DNA of 64,000 nt from Comamonas sp. KCTC 72670 (GTDB lineage: Bacteria > Myxococcota > Myxococcia > Myxococcales > Myxococcaceae). Position numbers and translations under genes: made by a program. Location of the stretch: contig BNCN01000007.1 in NCBI GenBank assembly GCA_014656495.1, forward strand, positions 314,037 through 378,036, read 5' to 3'. Shown piece after piece: positions 41,728-50,820 of this stretch. The notes under the pieces were generated by a model. That model was not told the DNA's origin. It saw nothing but the letters and a program-made list of their open reading frames with translations, and made no database searches. The number at the start of each line of letters is the position of its first letter. The stretch's first letter is position 1.

Positions 41728-44243
41728 CACGGGGTCTCCTCCACGGTGGCGTCGGCCGGCGCGGCCGAGGCGGGGTCGGCGAGGCCATGCAGACTCTGCA
41801 AGCGGTCCTTCCACTCACGCACCTGCGCCATGCGCGGGCCGGAGCCCGAGGCCAGGTAGCGGCGCCAGGCCGCCACCGCCTCGCCCGCGTCCTTGCGGCG
41901 CTCCTGCGCGTCGATGCCCACGTTGAGCGCGGCCACCGGGACGGCGGACTCCAGCTTGCGCCACGTCTCCAGCGCCTCCGTCGTCCGGCCCTTGCGCCAG
42001 TCCACGCAGGCCAGGTTGTGCTGCACCAGCGCGTCGTTGGGGCTGTCCGCCAGCGCCGCCTTGAAGGCCTTCTCCGCCACCCGCATGTTGCCGGCGCCGT
42101 AGGCCTGCGACGCCTCGCGCCGGTGGAGCGCGCCCGTCATCGCCGTCAACCACCTGGGCTGGCCGGGCATCGGCTTCTTCGCCGCGGCGGTGAGCTGCTT
42201 GCGCGCGGCCGGTACCTGCCCCTTCTTGTAGAGGAGGAAGGTGGTGGCCAGCGCGCGGGTGTTGGGCCAGGCCCAGGACTGCGCGGGCGTCAGGGACTTG
42301 GTGATGGCCGTGTTCGCCTCCGCGTGGCGCCCCGCCTCCGCGCGCGCCAGCCCGCGGACGAACTGCGCCAGCTTCACCAGGTCCTTGCGGTTGCCCGTGC
42401 CCAGCTTGTCCACCAGGTCCAGGTCGCGGTCCGCGGACTCGGCGTCGCCCGCTTCCAGGCGAGACAGCGCGCGGCGCACCAGCACGCGCGGCAGGTTCGC
42501 GCCGGCGACCTGCGAGGCGGCCCGCGACGGCCCCACCTCGGTCAGCCGTTGCACCGCCGCGTCCACCTTGCCCAGCTCCACCTCGGCCAGCGCGGCGCCC
42601 ACGGACGTCTCGGCCTGCTCGTCGGGCTCCTCCGTCTGCGTGCCCGCGCGGGTGAAGGCGTCCAACGCGGCCTGCGCGTCGTTCGTCGCCAGCCGCGCGT
42701 AGCCGAGCAGCAGGCCGTCACGCCACGTGGCGCCGGGCAGCGTCACGCCCTGCTCCAGCACCTTGCGCGCGTCGGCGTAAGCGCGCGTCTCCAGCAGCGC
42801 GGCGCCCAGCCGGCGGGCCATGGGCGCGCCCCGGTCCAGGTCATAAGCGCGGCGGAGGTCACGAACGGAGTCCTCCAGCCGCCCGGCCCCGGCGCGATCC
42901 CTCGCGCGGTGGGCCAGGGCCCGGGCCAGCCACTGCTTCGCCCCGGCGTGCTCCGGCTCCACCTGCAACGCGTTGGCGTAGTCCTCGATGGCCTGGTCCC
43001 ACTGGCCCGTCGCGAAGTGGTCCGCGCCCAGCAGCACGTAGCCCAGGGCCTGACGCGGCGCCAGCTCCACCACGCGCCGGTGCACCTCCACCGCGCGCTG
43101 GAAGCGGCCCGCGCGCCGGTTGACCGAGCCGAGGTTGGCCCACAGCTCCAGGCTGTTGGCGCCCGCGCGGACGGCGCTCTCCAGGAACTGGATGGCCTCC
43201 TCGTGCCGGCCCTGCGCCTGGAGCGCCTTGCCCACCGCCATCTGCCCCAGCACCAGCCCGGGCTGAAGCTGCAGCACCTTGCGGTACTCGGCCTCGGCGG
43301 CGGTCGCGTTCTTCTGCGCGAAGCGCACGTCACCCAGCAGCAGGTGCGCGGCGGCGGAGCTGCCCAGCTTCACCAGCGCGTCCGCCTGCGCGTCCGCCTT
43401 GGCGACCTCCCCCGCGCCCAGGTACAGCCGCGCCAGCTTCTCGCGCGCCTCGGCCGCCTGCGGGAAGCGCGTGGTCACGCCCTCCAGCAGCGTGCGCGCC
43501 TCCGCGAGCTTGCCCTCCAGCTCCAGCACCTGGGCGAGGCCCAGTTGGACGGAGGGAGACTCCGGCTTCCCCGCCTGCGCCTGCTGGAACGACGCGCGCG
43601 CCGCCGCCGCGTCCCGGCGCAGCACGTGGGCGCGGCCCAGCAGCTCGTGAATCTGGTGGTCGTTGCCCGCCACCGCCTGCGGACGCAGCGCCAGGTAGCG
43701 CTTGAGCCGCGCCGCCGCCGGGTCCCCCTGCTGGACGTAGAGGTAGTAGCTGGCCAGGTAGTAGTGGACGATGAGGTGCTCGGCCTTGTCGGCGGTGGCC
43801 ACCTGCTCCATCAGCGGCACCGCCTCCTGGAAGCGGCGCAGCTTGAAGAAGGCCACGCTCACCGGATAGGCCAGCGACAGCTCCGCGGGGTTCGCCGTCA
43901 ACACCGGCTGCACGCGGTCCACGGTGCGCTGCCAGTCATTGAGCGCGTTGGCGCTGGTGGCCAGGCCCGCGGCGGCGGCCACCGAGCCGGGCTCCGCCGT
44001 CAGCGCCTGCTCGAAGAGGGCCAGGGCCTTGCGGTGCTTCTCCTCCGCCTCCTTCTTGTTGCCGGAGGCGGTGGCGGCGCTGGCGGACACCTGCGCCGCC
44101 TCGCCGTCGCGCACCAGGCGCTGCGACTCGGACAGGGGCGGCGGCCGGTACTGCGCGAGCGCGGGGGCGCCGCACAAGGTGGTCATCAGCGCGAGCGCCG
44201 GCGTGAGACGGCGCGACCGGGGATGGCGTGGGGAGCGTCGCAT
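41727..44243 (-). CDS. Exported TPR-repeat protein
   Basis: 838 residues. Signal peptide LTPALALMTTLCGAPALAQY, then TPR units almost throughout: KHRKALALFEQALTAEPGSV, RFQEAVPLMEQVATADKAEH, AKADAQADALVKLGSSAA, RHEEAIQFLESAVRAGANSL, FQRAVEVHRRVVELAPRQAL, WDQAIEDYANALQVEPEHAG. It is a periplasmic or envelope scaffold. Together with the SpoIIE gene 23 bases upstream and the PhnD-like gene downstream it forms one transcription unit, and could link ligand binding outside to the phosphatase inside. No catalytic motif. Confidence 0.88.
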   Translation of the reverse strand: MRRSPRHPRSRRLTPALALMTTLCGAPALAQYRPPPLSESQRLVRDGEAAQVSASAATASGNKKEAEEKHRKALALFEQALTAEPGSVAAAAGLATSANALNDWQRTVDRVQPVLTANPAELSLAYPVSVAFFKLRRFQEAVPLMEQVATADKAEHLIVHYYLASYYLYVQQGDPAAARLKRYLALRPQAVAGNDHQIHELLGRAHVLRRDAAAARASFQQAQAGKPESPSVQLGLAQVLELEGKLAEARTLLEGVTTRFPQAAEAREKLARLYLGAGEVAKADAQADALVKLGSSAAAHLLLGDVRFAQKNATAAEAEYRKVLQLQPGLVLGQMAVGKALQAQGRHEEAIQFLESAVRAGANSLELWANLGSVNRRAGRFQRAVEVHRRVVELAPRQALGYVLLGADHFATGQWDQAIEDYANALQVEPEHAGAKQWLARALAHRARDRAGAGRLEDSVRDLRRAYDLDRGAPMARRLGAALLETRAYADARKVLEQGVTLPGATWRDGLLLGYARLATNDAQAALDAFTRAGTQTEEPDEQAETSVGAALAEVELGKVDAAVQRLTEVGPSRAASQVAGANLPRVLVRRALSRLEAGDAESADRDLDLVDKLGTGNRKDLVKLAQFVRGLARAEAGRHAEANTAITKSLTPAQSWAWPNTRALATTFLLYKKGQVPAARKQLTAAAKKPMPGQPRWLTAMTGALHRREASQAYGAGNMRVAEKAFKAALADSPNDALVQHNLACVDWRKGRTTEALETWRKLESAVPVAALNVGIDAQERRKDAGEAVAAWRRYLASGSGPRMAQVREWKDRLQSLHGLADPASAAPADATVEETP

Positions 44244-44266
44244 GCGTGGGGAGTCCCTGGTGGAAG

Positions 44267-46045
44267 TCAGGCGGCGGGGCTGAACTCGGCCACGACGACG
44301 GTGATGTCGTCCCGCTGCGGCTGGCCGGCACTGAAGGCGCGAGCGTCCGCCAGCACCGCGTCGCGCAGCGCCTCCGCGGACAGGTGGGCGTGGGCCTGGA
44401 TGGCGGCGGCCAGGCGCTGGGTGCCGTAGAGCTTGCCCGCGCCGTCCCGCGCCTCGGTGAGGCCGTCCGTGAACCAGACCACCACGTCACCGGGCCGCAG
44501 CTGCGCCTGACGCGAGGTGAACTGGGACGTGACGGAGGCACCCAGCAGCGGGCCGCGCGCCGGCAGCGACGCGAGCTGACCGCTGCGCTTGTTGAACACC
44601 ACCGCGCTGGGGTGCGCGCCCGCCGCGTAGTCGATGTAGCCGTTGGACACGTCGATGACGGCCAGCGCGCTGGACATCTGGTGCTCGCCCCGGCCCACGT
44701 TGGCCAGCGTCACGTTGAGCGCGGTGATGAGCATCTGCGCGTTCACCTGCGAGGGCTCGCGCAGCGTCATCGCGGAGGCGAAGCCGCTGGTGGCGCTGGT
44801 GGCCACCAGCGAGGTGGACAGGCCGTGGCCCGTCACGTCGCCAATGCCAATCACGACGCGCCGCTCGTCCAGCGCGGCGCGGAACCACCAGTCACCGCCG
44901 CACGCGTCCGCCGTGACGACGAGCCCGGCGATGCGCAGCGGCCCCACCTGCACGCCCTCGCGCCCGGGCAGCAGCGTCTCCTGCACGGTGCGCGCGAGCG
45001 ACACCTCACGCTCCAGTTGGGCCTTGGCGCGCACGTCCTCCAGCAGCACCTTGATGCGCTCGGCCATGTGGTTGAACACCACGCCCAGCGTCACCACCTC
45101 GCGGCCCGCGCCCTGGGCGGTGCCCGCGCGCGCGCCCAGGTTTCCGGCGGCCAGTTGCATCACCTTGCTGGTCAGCATGCCCAGCGGCCGGGTGATGCGG
45201 CGGCTCTGGTAGGCCACCAGCACGCCCGCCAGCACCACGAAGCCCAGGCCCAGGCCCAGCATGCGCAGCGTGTTGGCGCGCACCGTCGCGCGCTTGTCCT
45301 GCTCCAGCGCCTCCAACTGCTTCTGGAGCCCGCCCAGCGAGTAGCTGATGACGACCAGCCCCTTGCCGCTGCTGGAGCCGTAGTCGATGGGCTCCTGGAT
45401 CTCGGAGATGGGCTGCCCCTGATAGAAGGCGCTCACCATGCGGCGCTCGGCGCGGCGGACCGGGGCGGCGTCCTCCTTGTCCTCGGAGCCGCCCTCGCTG
45501 TCCGCCATCCGCACCCCGTCCGGGTCGAAGATCTGCACCCGGAGGATGTTGGGGTTCGTCTTGACGATGGAGCCCGCCACCTCCTCGAGGAAGGCGTAGT
45601 TGTTGTCGCGCAGGTTGGTGGCCGACGTGAGCGCGATGGTCTGCCCCACCGTCTGGCCCAGCTCGCGCGCCTGCTCCTGGATGCGCTCCTTGGAGACGAG
45701 CGCCGTCTCCTCGAACTGGGACTGGGTGGAGGCCACGGACAGCGCCGCCAGCAGGCCGACGATGAGCACCACCAGCACGCCGGTGGTGAGCAGGAGGATT
45801 TGATCCAACCGCAGGCCCTTGATGAGGGCCACGTTGGGCAGCTCGCCCGCCTCCAGCGGGGCGATGAGGGTGCGCGTCCCCCCCGCCGGGTCCATGCCCA
45901 GGGGGCCCGTCAGCCGGGTGGCGGTGGACTCACGCGCCCCCGTGACGTCCTGGGTACCCGTCCGCTCGGACGGAGGGAGCGCCGCATCGTCCGAGGGCGC
46001 GTCGGACGGGGGCGCGGACTTCAGTCGCGTATTCGTACTGGACAA
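44267..46045 (-). CDS. Membrane SpoIIE/PP2C-type serine phosphatase with HAMP domain
   Basis: 592 residues from a TTG start (46045). TM1 about 78-100 (ILLLTTGVLVVLIVGLLAAL), an extracytoplasmic sensor region with VQIFDPDGVRMADSEGG, TM2 about 262-283 (MLGLGLGFVVLAGVLVAY), then HAMP. The PP2C SpoIIE domain has ADACGGDWWF, VIGIGDVTGHGLSTSLVA, WFTDGLTEARDG and the terminal RDDITVVVAEF, with metal-binding Asp residues intact. Such enzymes dephosphorylate STAS anti-anti-sigma proteins. Its plausible partner is the STAS portion of the hybrid kinase at 34021, counteracting the HATPase at 37191. Confidence 0.92.
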   Translation of the reverse strand: MSSTNTRLKSAPPSDAPSDDAALPPSERTGTQDVTGARESTATRLTGPLGMDPAGGTRTLIAPLEAGELPNVALIKGLRLDQILLLTTGVLVVLIVGLLAALSVASTQSQFEETALVSKERIQEQARELGQTVGQTIALTSATNLRDNNYAFLEEVAGSIVKTNPNILRVQIFDPDGVRMADSEGGSEDKEDAAPVRRAERRMVSAFYQGQPISEIQEPIDYGSSSGKGLVVISYSLGGLQKQLEALEQDKRATVRANTLRMLGLGLGFVVLAGVLVAYQSRRITRPLGMLTSKVMQLAAGNLGARAGTAQGAGREVVTLGVVFNHMAERIKVLLEDVRAKAQLEREVSLARTVQETLLPGREGVQVGPLRIAGLVVTADACGGDWWFRAALDERRVVIGIGDVTGHGLSTSLVATSATSGFASAMTLREPSQVNAQMLITALNVTLANVGRGEHQMSSALAVIDVSNGYIDYAAGAHPSAVVFNKRSGQLASLPARGPLLGASVTSQFTSRQAQLRPGDVVVWFTDGLTEARDGAGKLYGTQRLAAAIQAHAHLSAEALRDAVLADARAFSAGQPQRDDITVVVAEFSPAA

Positions 46046-46303
46046 GGGCGGGCCGGGGTGGGGACGCGCGGGGGAGCGCGGGAACAGGGGTGTTTGAGAC
46101 TCTATCTTACTTCTCGTGCTTCGCGAGGCCCTGTCCCCACATCCACGCCACGCCGGGGACGCGCCACGGACCGCATGTCACTGGAGCCATGTCATCCCAG
46201 TGTCATGGCGCTTCGAGGAAGCCGTGCGTCATTCACCACGGGTGTGACGCACCCCGCCCTTCCCCAGGCGCCGAGGGCGCGCGCCCGTTACAGTCGCGGA
46301 CGC

Positions 46304-47413
46304 ATGCGGCCTCACTTCCACGTGGCCGGCTTTCCGGTCCACCTCCACCCGCTCTTCCTGCTCGTCTCGCTGGCGACGGGCTGGTCGCTCATCTCCGAAC
46401 CCGCGCGGCTCGCGCTGTGGGTGGCCATCGTCTTCGTCTCGGTGCTGCTCCATGAGCTGGGGCACGCGCTCGCCTACCGCCGTTACGGCTGCCCCTCCCG
46501 CATCGAGCTGCACGGCATGGGCGGCACCACCCACGCGTCGGACGTCGGGCACCTCACCCACCGGCAGTCGGCCTGGGTGAGCTTCGCCGGGCCGGGCATC
46601 GGCTTCGCGGCCGGAGGGCTCGTCTGGGCGGCGTCGAGGCTGCTGCCCACGGGCGAGCCGGGCGGCCTGGTGCACCAGGGCCTCCAGCAGTTCCTCTTCG
46701 TCAACATCGGCTGGGGCTTGTTCAACCTGCTGCCCGTGCAGCCCATGGACGGCGGCCACCTGCTGGCGGACCTGGTGCGCGCGCGCAGCGGGTACCGGTA
46801 CGAGCGGTGGCTGCTGGGCATCGGCATCGCCACGGCGGTGGCCGTGCTGGGCCTGGCCATCGGGTGGAAGCAAATCTGGCTGGGGCTCCTGGCGATGATG
46901 CTGGGGGTGATGAACTTCGAGCAGCTCCGCCGGATGCCCGAACAGGCCCCCGAGGCGCCTCGGACCTTCTTCCCGCCCAAGGCGCGCCGGACCGCAGCGC
47001 CCTCCGAAGGCCCGGTCTCCGTCCAGCGGCTGATGGACTCGCTGCGAGCCCCCGCCGCGCCCCAGGCGTGGACGGAGGATGACGACGCGCTCGAGGGCCC
47101 GCACGACCCCGCCCTGGTGGGCGAGCTGCTCCTGGACAGCGGGCTGCCGGAGCTGGCGGTCCACCCGCTCCAGGCGGCCTTCACCCAGGCGCCCCTGGCG
47201 CGCACCGGCCACGCGCTGGTGCTCGCGCTGCTGCGCACCGGGCGGCTCCAGGACCTGGCCGCGCTGCTGGACAGCTCTCACGCCAGGCAATTGTCCGAGG
47301 ACACCCTGGCCCTCATCTGCGACCACGCGGGGGCGGCGGAGCAGGCCACGCTGACGGAGCGCGTCACCGCCCTGCGACATGGCCGGACTCCTGCCCCGGA
47401 TGAGCCCCGCTGA
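46304..47413 (+). CDS. M50-type site-2 protease family protein with C-terminal helical extension
   Basis: 369 residues. The membrane core has HELGH (His50, Glu51, His54) and the second-site Asp149 in LLPVQPMDGGHLL, so the metalloprotease site looks complete. About five or six TM segments end near residue 200 (LGLLAMMLGVMNFEQL). A ~150-residue soluble tail follows with TPR-like helices (LVGELLLDSGLPELAVHPLQ). S2P proteases cut membrane-bound anti-sigma factors or process small membrane proteins. ATG 46304 is chosen because it begins the conserved HFHVAGFPVHLHPLF; the frame is open far upstream as antisense to the SpoIIE gene. Confidence 0.9.
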   Translation: MRPHFHVAGFPVHLHPLFLLVSLATGWSLISEPARLALWVAIVFVSVLLHELGHALAYRRYGCPSRIELHGMGGTTHASDVGHLTHRQSAWVSFAGPGIGFAAGGLVWAASRLLPTGEPGGLVHQGLQQFLFVNIGWGLFNLLPVQPMDGGHLLADLVRARSGYRYERWLLGIGIATAVAVLGLAIGWKQIWLGLLAMMLGVMNFEQLRRMPEQAPEAPRTFFPPKARRTAAPSEGPVSVQRLMDSLRAPAAPQAWTEDDDALEGPHDPALVGELLLDSGLPELAVHPLQAAFTQAPLARTGHALVLALLRTGRLQDLAALLDSSHARQLSEDTLALICDHAGAAEQATLTERVTALRHGRTPAPDEPR

Positions 47414-47538
47414 TTGCCGCGCCGCGACATAAGGTGCTCTGCGCCTGACGTCCCGGCAGGCGGCCCATCAACTGCCTTGAGCTTCGGGCGCCCATCCGGG
47501 TTATAGGGGCGTCCCCTCCAGCCAGAGGAAGGTCGCGC

Positions 47539-48549
47539 GTGTCTCGTCCCCGACTCATCAAAGAATCCTCAGAAGCGTCCGCGCCGCTCGAGCGGGAGCT
47601 GCTGGTCCGCATCCATGACCTGATGGTCAAGACGCGCGTCCTCGAGGAGCGCCTCATCCAGATGTACAAGCAGGGTCATGGGTACTTCTGGATTGGCGGT
47701 CCCGGCGAGGAGGCGTTCAACGTCTCCCTGGGCCTGCTCATGAAGAAGGGCCAGGGCCCCGAGTTCGACTATCTGCACGCCCACTACCGCCAGTCCGGTA
47801 CGCTGCTGGCCCTGGGCGAGGAGCCCATCGGCTCGCTGCGGCAGATGAAGAACACGGCCACGGACCCCTACTCGGGCGGCCGCAACTTCGCGGGCCACTA
47901 CTCCGCCCGGCGGCTCAACGTGGCGCCGGTGACCTCGCCCATCGAGGTCCAGTACGCCATCGCCCCGGGCACGGCCATGGTGCAGAAGCGCCACGGCGGT
48001 GACGGCATCACCATCGTCACGGGTGGCGACGCCGGCACGGCCGAGGGCGACTTCGCCTCGTGCCTGGTGTGGAGCAGCCGCCCCGCCAACCCGCTGCCCA
48101 TCCTCATCATCGTCACCAACAACAAGTGGGGCATCTCCACGTCCGCGGAGGGCCAGCACGGCGAGCCGCGCGTCAGCGAGCGCGGCAAGGCCTTTGGCAT
48201 CCGCTCGAAGACCATCAACGGCAACGACGCCGTGGAGGCCTACACCGAGCTGCGCGACGCCATGGCGTACGTGCGCACGGAGCGCAAGCCGTTCCTGCTG
48301 GAGGCCAACGTGTCGCGCCTCTACGGTCACTCCTCCGCCTCCGGTGCCAACTACGTGGGCAACGAGGTGGACTGCATCAAGGAGTTCGAGGCCAAGCTGG
48401 AGAAGGACGGCGTCCTGACGCGGCAGCAGATGGACGACCTGCGCAACCGCTACACGGAAGAGATGGCCGCCGCCGCCCGTCAGGCACGCGACGAGCCGCA
48501 GCCCGAGCCGGACACCATCTGGAAGCACATCTTCGCGGAGGACAAGTAA
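47539..48549 (+). CDS. 2-oxoacid dehydrogenase E1 alpha subunit (branched-chain/pyruvate type)
   Basis: 336 residues from a GTG start with GAGGAAGG upstream. The thiamine-pyrophosphate motif is VTGGDAGTAEGDFASCLVWS and ends in VTNNKWGIST. There is FWIGGPGEEAFNVSLGLLM, and the phosphorylation-loop region GHSSASGANYVGNE. It forms the E1 heterotetramer with the beta subunit encoded 3 bases downstream, decarboxylating a 2-oxoacid and passing the acyl group to an E2 lipoyl domain (no E2/E3 here). In Myxococcus a known E1alpha/E1beta pair (esg) makes branched-chain acyl-CoA for iso-fatty acids and developmental signalling. Whether this is that locus cannot be decided from sequence alone. Confidence 0.93.
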   Translation: MSRPRLIKESSEASAPLERELLVRIHDLMVKTRVLEERLIQMYKQGHGYFWIGGPGEEAFNVSLGLLMKKGQGPEFDYLHAHYRQSGTLLALGEEPIGSLRQMKNTATDPYSGGRNFAGHYSARRLNVAPVTSPIEVQYAIAPGTAMVQKRHGGDGITIVTGGDAGTAEGDFASCLVWSSRPANPLPILIIVTNNKWGISTSAEGQHGEPRVSERGKAFGIRSKTINGNDAVEAYTELRDAMAYVRTERKPFLLEANVSRLYGHSSASGANYVGNEVDCIKEFEAKLEKDGVLTRQQMDDLRNRYTEEMAAAARQARDEPQPEPDTIWKHIFAEDK

Positions 48550-48552
48550 CCC

Positions 48553-49611
48553 ATGGCGAACATGGCACAGGCCATCCGGATGGCCCTGCACTACGCCGAG
48601 GAGCACCTGGGCGTCACCGACATCTTCGGCGAGGACGTGGGCGCCCCCCTGGGCGGCGTCTTCACCTGCACCCAGGGCCTGAAGACGACGTGGAACTCCC
48701 CCCTGGACGAGCGCGGCATCATCGGCGCGGCCATGGGTATCGCCATGGCCGGCGGCCGGCCGGTGGCGGAGATCCAGTTCTGCGACTACGTCTACAACAC
48801 CATCGACCTGCTGAAGCTGGCGGGCAACACCAGCTGGTCCACCAACGGTGACTGGAACCTGCCCATGGTGGTGCGCACGCCGGTGGGCAGCGGCATCCGC
48901 GGGTCCATCTACCACTCGCACTCCTTCGACGCGACGATGACCCACATCGCCGGGTGGAAGGTGGTGATGCCCTCCACGCCGCTGGACGCGTACGGGCTGC
49001 TCATCACCGCGTGCCAGGACAAGAACCCCGTCATGTTCCTGGAGCCCAAGGCGCTCTTGCGCGTGAAGGGCGAGGAGCGCATCCCGGGCGAGCCCGACGA
49101 CGACCGCGCCCTGTCCAAGCTCATCGACGCGCCGCTGGGCGACCGCTCGCAGTGGAAGGCGCAGTGGCCCGAAGGGCTGCAGGCGTACGCGGTGCCCTTC
49201 GGCAAGGGCAAGATTGTCCGCGAAGGCACGCAGCTCACGGTGGTGAGCTACGGCCGCACCCTGCCCCTGTGCGCCAAGGCCGCGGAGACGCTGGCCGCGG
49301 ACGGCATCAGCGCGGAGGTCATCGACCTGCGCTCGCTGTGGCCGTACGACTGGGAGCTCATCAAGGCCTCCGTCCAGAAGACGGGCCGCGTCCTCTTCGT
49401 CAACGAGGACACCGAGGTGACGAACTTCGGTGAGCACCTGGTGCGCCGCACGGTGGAGGAGCTGTTCTACTCGCTGCTGGCGCCGCCGCGGCTTCTGGCC
49501 GGCAAGTTCCTGCCGGGCATCGGCCTGGCGGACGCGCTGGAGATGGCGTCGGTGCCGCAGCTGGGCGACATCACCACCGCCATCCGCTCGCTCGCGGCCG
49601 AACAGCCGTAA
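48553..49611 (+). CDS. 2-oxoacid dehydrogenase E1 beta subunit
   Basis: 352 residues, with the start 3 bases after the E1 alpha stop. Transketolase-like: IFGEDVGAPLGGVFTCTQGL, RGIIGAAMGIAMAGGRPVAE, IQFCDYVYNTIDLL, RTPVGSGIRGSIYHSHSFDA and VVMPSTPLDAYGLL, then the C-terminal domain with LTVVSYGRTLPLCAKAAETL, VIDLRSLWPYDWELI and VNEDTEVTNFGEHL. These are the standard E1beta features, including the conserved Glu that activates TPP (GEDVG). Same transcript as E1 alpha; a strong terminator follows at 49669. Confidence 0.95.
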   Translation: MANMAQAIRMALHYAEEHLGVTDIFGEDVGAPLGGVFTCTQGLKTTWNSPLDERGIIGAAMGIAMAGGRPVAEIQFCDYVYNTIDLLKLAGNTSWSTNGDWNLPMVVRTPVGSGIRGSIYHSHSFDATMTHIAGWKVVMPSTPLDAYGLLITACQDKNPVMFLEPKALLRVKGEERIPGEPDDDRALSKLIDAPLGDRSQWKAQWPEGLQAYAVPFGKGKIVREGTQLTVVSYGRTLPLCAKAAETLAADGISAEVIDLRSLWPYDWELIKASVQKTGRVLFVNEDTEVTNFGEHLVRRTVEELFYSLLAPPRLLAGKFLPGIGLADALEMASVPQLGDITTAIRSLAAEQP

Positions 49612-49668
49612 GCGCCGCACCCACAATCCCCTGCCCGTGAGGCCCTTGTCTCACGTGGCCCGCACCTT

Positions 49669-49702
49669 GGGCCGCCATTCCTCTTTGGAGGGATGGCGGC
49701 CC
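49669..49702 (+). terminator. 15-bp stem-loop terminator after the E1 genes
   Basis: Bases 49669-49683 pair with 49688-49702 (one G-T wobble) around a 4-base TTTG loop, giving a very stable hairpin followed by ATTCGTTAG. It lies 57 bases after the E1 beta stop and before the GNAT gene. Confidence 0.7.
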
Positions 49703-49723
49703 ATTCGTTAGACTCGGGACGCT

Positions 49724-50218
49724 TTGTCACAGCCAATCGTCCGGACAATCCCCGCCGCTGGTGCTGACGCGCCGGCCTTCCGTATCCGCCGTGCCCGCCG
49801 GGGCGACGCCGAAGCCATGGCGTCGCTGCTGAAGGAGCTGGGCTATCCCCAGGGGACGGACCAGCAGACGGTCCACTGGGTCGTCAGCCATCCGGAGATT
49901 GAAATCTTCGTGGCCGGCGACCCGCAGGACCGGCCCGTGGGCATGCTGTCGTTCTCCCACCGGCCGCAGCTCCGGCTGCGCGGGCGCGTGGCCACCATTG
50001 ATGAGCTGGTGGTGACGGAGACCTGGCGCCGCCGAGGCGTGGGCCGCGCGCTCATCCGCCAGATTCTGGAGCGCTGCAAGGTGCTGAGCGCGAAGCAGCT
50101 CCAGCTCGTCTCGCCCATGGCGGTGACGCCGGAGACGCGCACCTTCTACACGGCGTGTGGCTTCTCCGAAATCGACTCGGGCGTGTTCCGCCACGTGGAG
50201 ACGGAGTCGCTGCGCTGA
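49724..50218 (+). CDS. GNAT-family N-acetyltransferase
   Basis: 164 residues. Classical GNAT order: FRIRRARRGDAEAMASLLKE (beta1-alpha1), IFVAGDPQDRPVGMLSF (beta2-3), ATIDELVVTETWRRRGVGRA (beta4 and the acetyl-CoA loop RRRGVGRA), LQLVSPMAVTPETRTFYTAC then GFSEI (beta5-alpha4). All expected elements are present, so it is likely active on an amine substrate that cannot be named. Start TTG 49724 gives a short extra tail before the domain. It ends against the PilZ gene with a shared terminator. Confidence 0.9.
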   Translation: MSQPIVRTIPAAGADAPAFRIRRARRGDAEAMASLLKELGYPQGTDQQTVHWVVSHPEIEIFVAGDPQDRPVGMLSFSHRPQLRLRGRVATIDELVVTETWRRRGVGRALIRQILERCKVLSAKQLQLVSPMAVTPETRTFYTACGFSEIDSGVFRHVETESLR

Positions 50219-50228
50219 AACGGGCTCA

Positions 50229-50246
50229 CCGGGGCTTCGGCCCCGG
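50229..50246. terminator. C(TTCG)G tetraloop hairpin between convergent GNAT and PilZ genes
   Basis: CCGGGGC-TTCG-GCCCCGG: a 7-bp perfect stem closed by the extra-stable C(UUCG)G tetraloop. It occupies nearly the whole 30-base gap between the two stop codons, so it serves both directions. Confidence 0.65.
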
Positions 50247-50248
50247 GC

Positions 50249-50614
50249 CTACCGCTTGAAGCTGTCCACCACGCGCTGGAGCCGGGCCCGGTCCTCGTCG
50301 TTCATGTCCGTGAAGCGCACGCCGATGGCCTCCGCCTCGTCGCGCACCCAGGCGATGATGCCGGTGAGGTGGAACTCCTCGCCCTCGATGGCCATGGACA
50401 ACCGGACCTGCGAGCCGACGTCGTACGACTTCCGCGTCTTCAGGCACAGCCCACCCGCGGAGATGTTGACGGAGTACGCGCGCAACGCCCGCGCCGCGTC
50501 CTGCGTCTGCGCGAAGCGCACCTCGAACCTCGCCGCCACACGCTCGTCCGCGCGCCGGTTCGCGTAAGCGGCAGCATCCCCGCTCTCCATGTCGTCCGCC
50601 GCCTTGGTTGTCAT
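50249..50614 (-). CDS. PilZ-domain protein (myxobacterial TIGR02266-like)
   Basis: 121 residues. The PilZ c-di-GMP signature is present: an Arg-rich element YANRRADERVAARFEVRF (RxxxR) and, downstream, SVNISAGGLCLKT (D/N-x-S-x-x-G), then the beta-barrel GSQVRLSMAIEGEEF and ending RLQRVVDSFKR. Single-domain PilZ proteins read c-di-GMP to control motility or polysaccharide export. ATG 50614 is the natural start; the longer frame to 50746 crosses non-coding-like sequence. Confidence 0.9.
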   Translation of the reverse strand: MTTKAADDMESGDAAAYANRRADERVAARFEVRFAQTQDAARALRAYSVNISAGGLCLKTRKSYDVGSQVRLSMAIEGEEFHLTGIIAWVRDEAEAIGVRFTDMNDEDRARLQRVVDSFKR

Positions 50615-50820
50615 ACGCACCCGATAACCCCCACGTTCGACGCTGCTGGCGAAACCCCGGAGCTCCCACACCCACAGTCCCACAGGGTGACGCGCCGGGC
50701 CAACCTCGAAGCACCGGGCGTCCGCCAAGTGTCCGCTGCTTTCCACGCCCGATTCAAGGGGCCCCCTCTATCGAATTCGAGTGCCTATGTCCTCGGGGAC
50801 TTCCCCGGGAGCGCTCTGGA

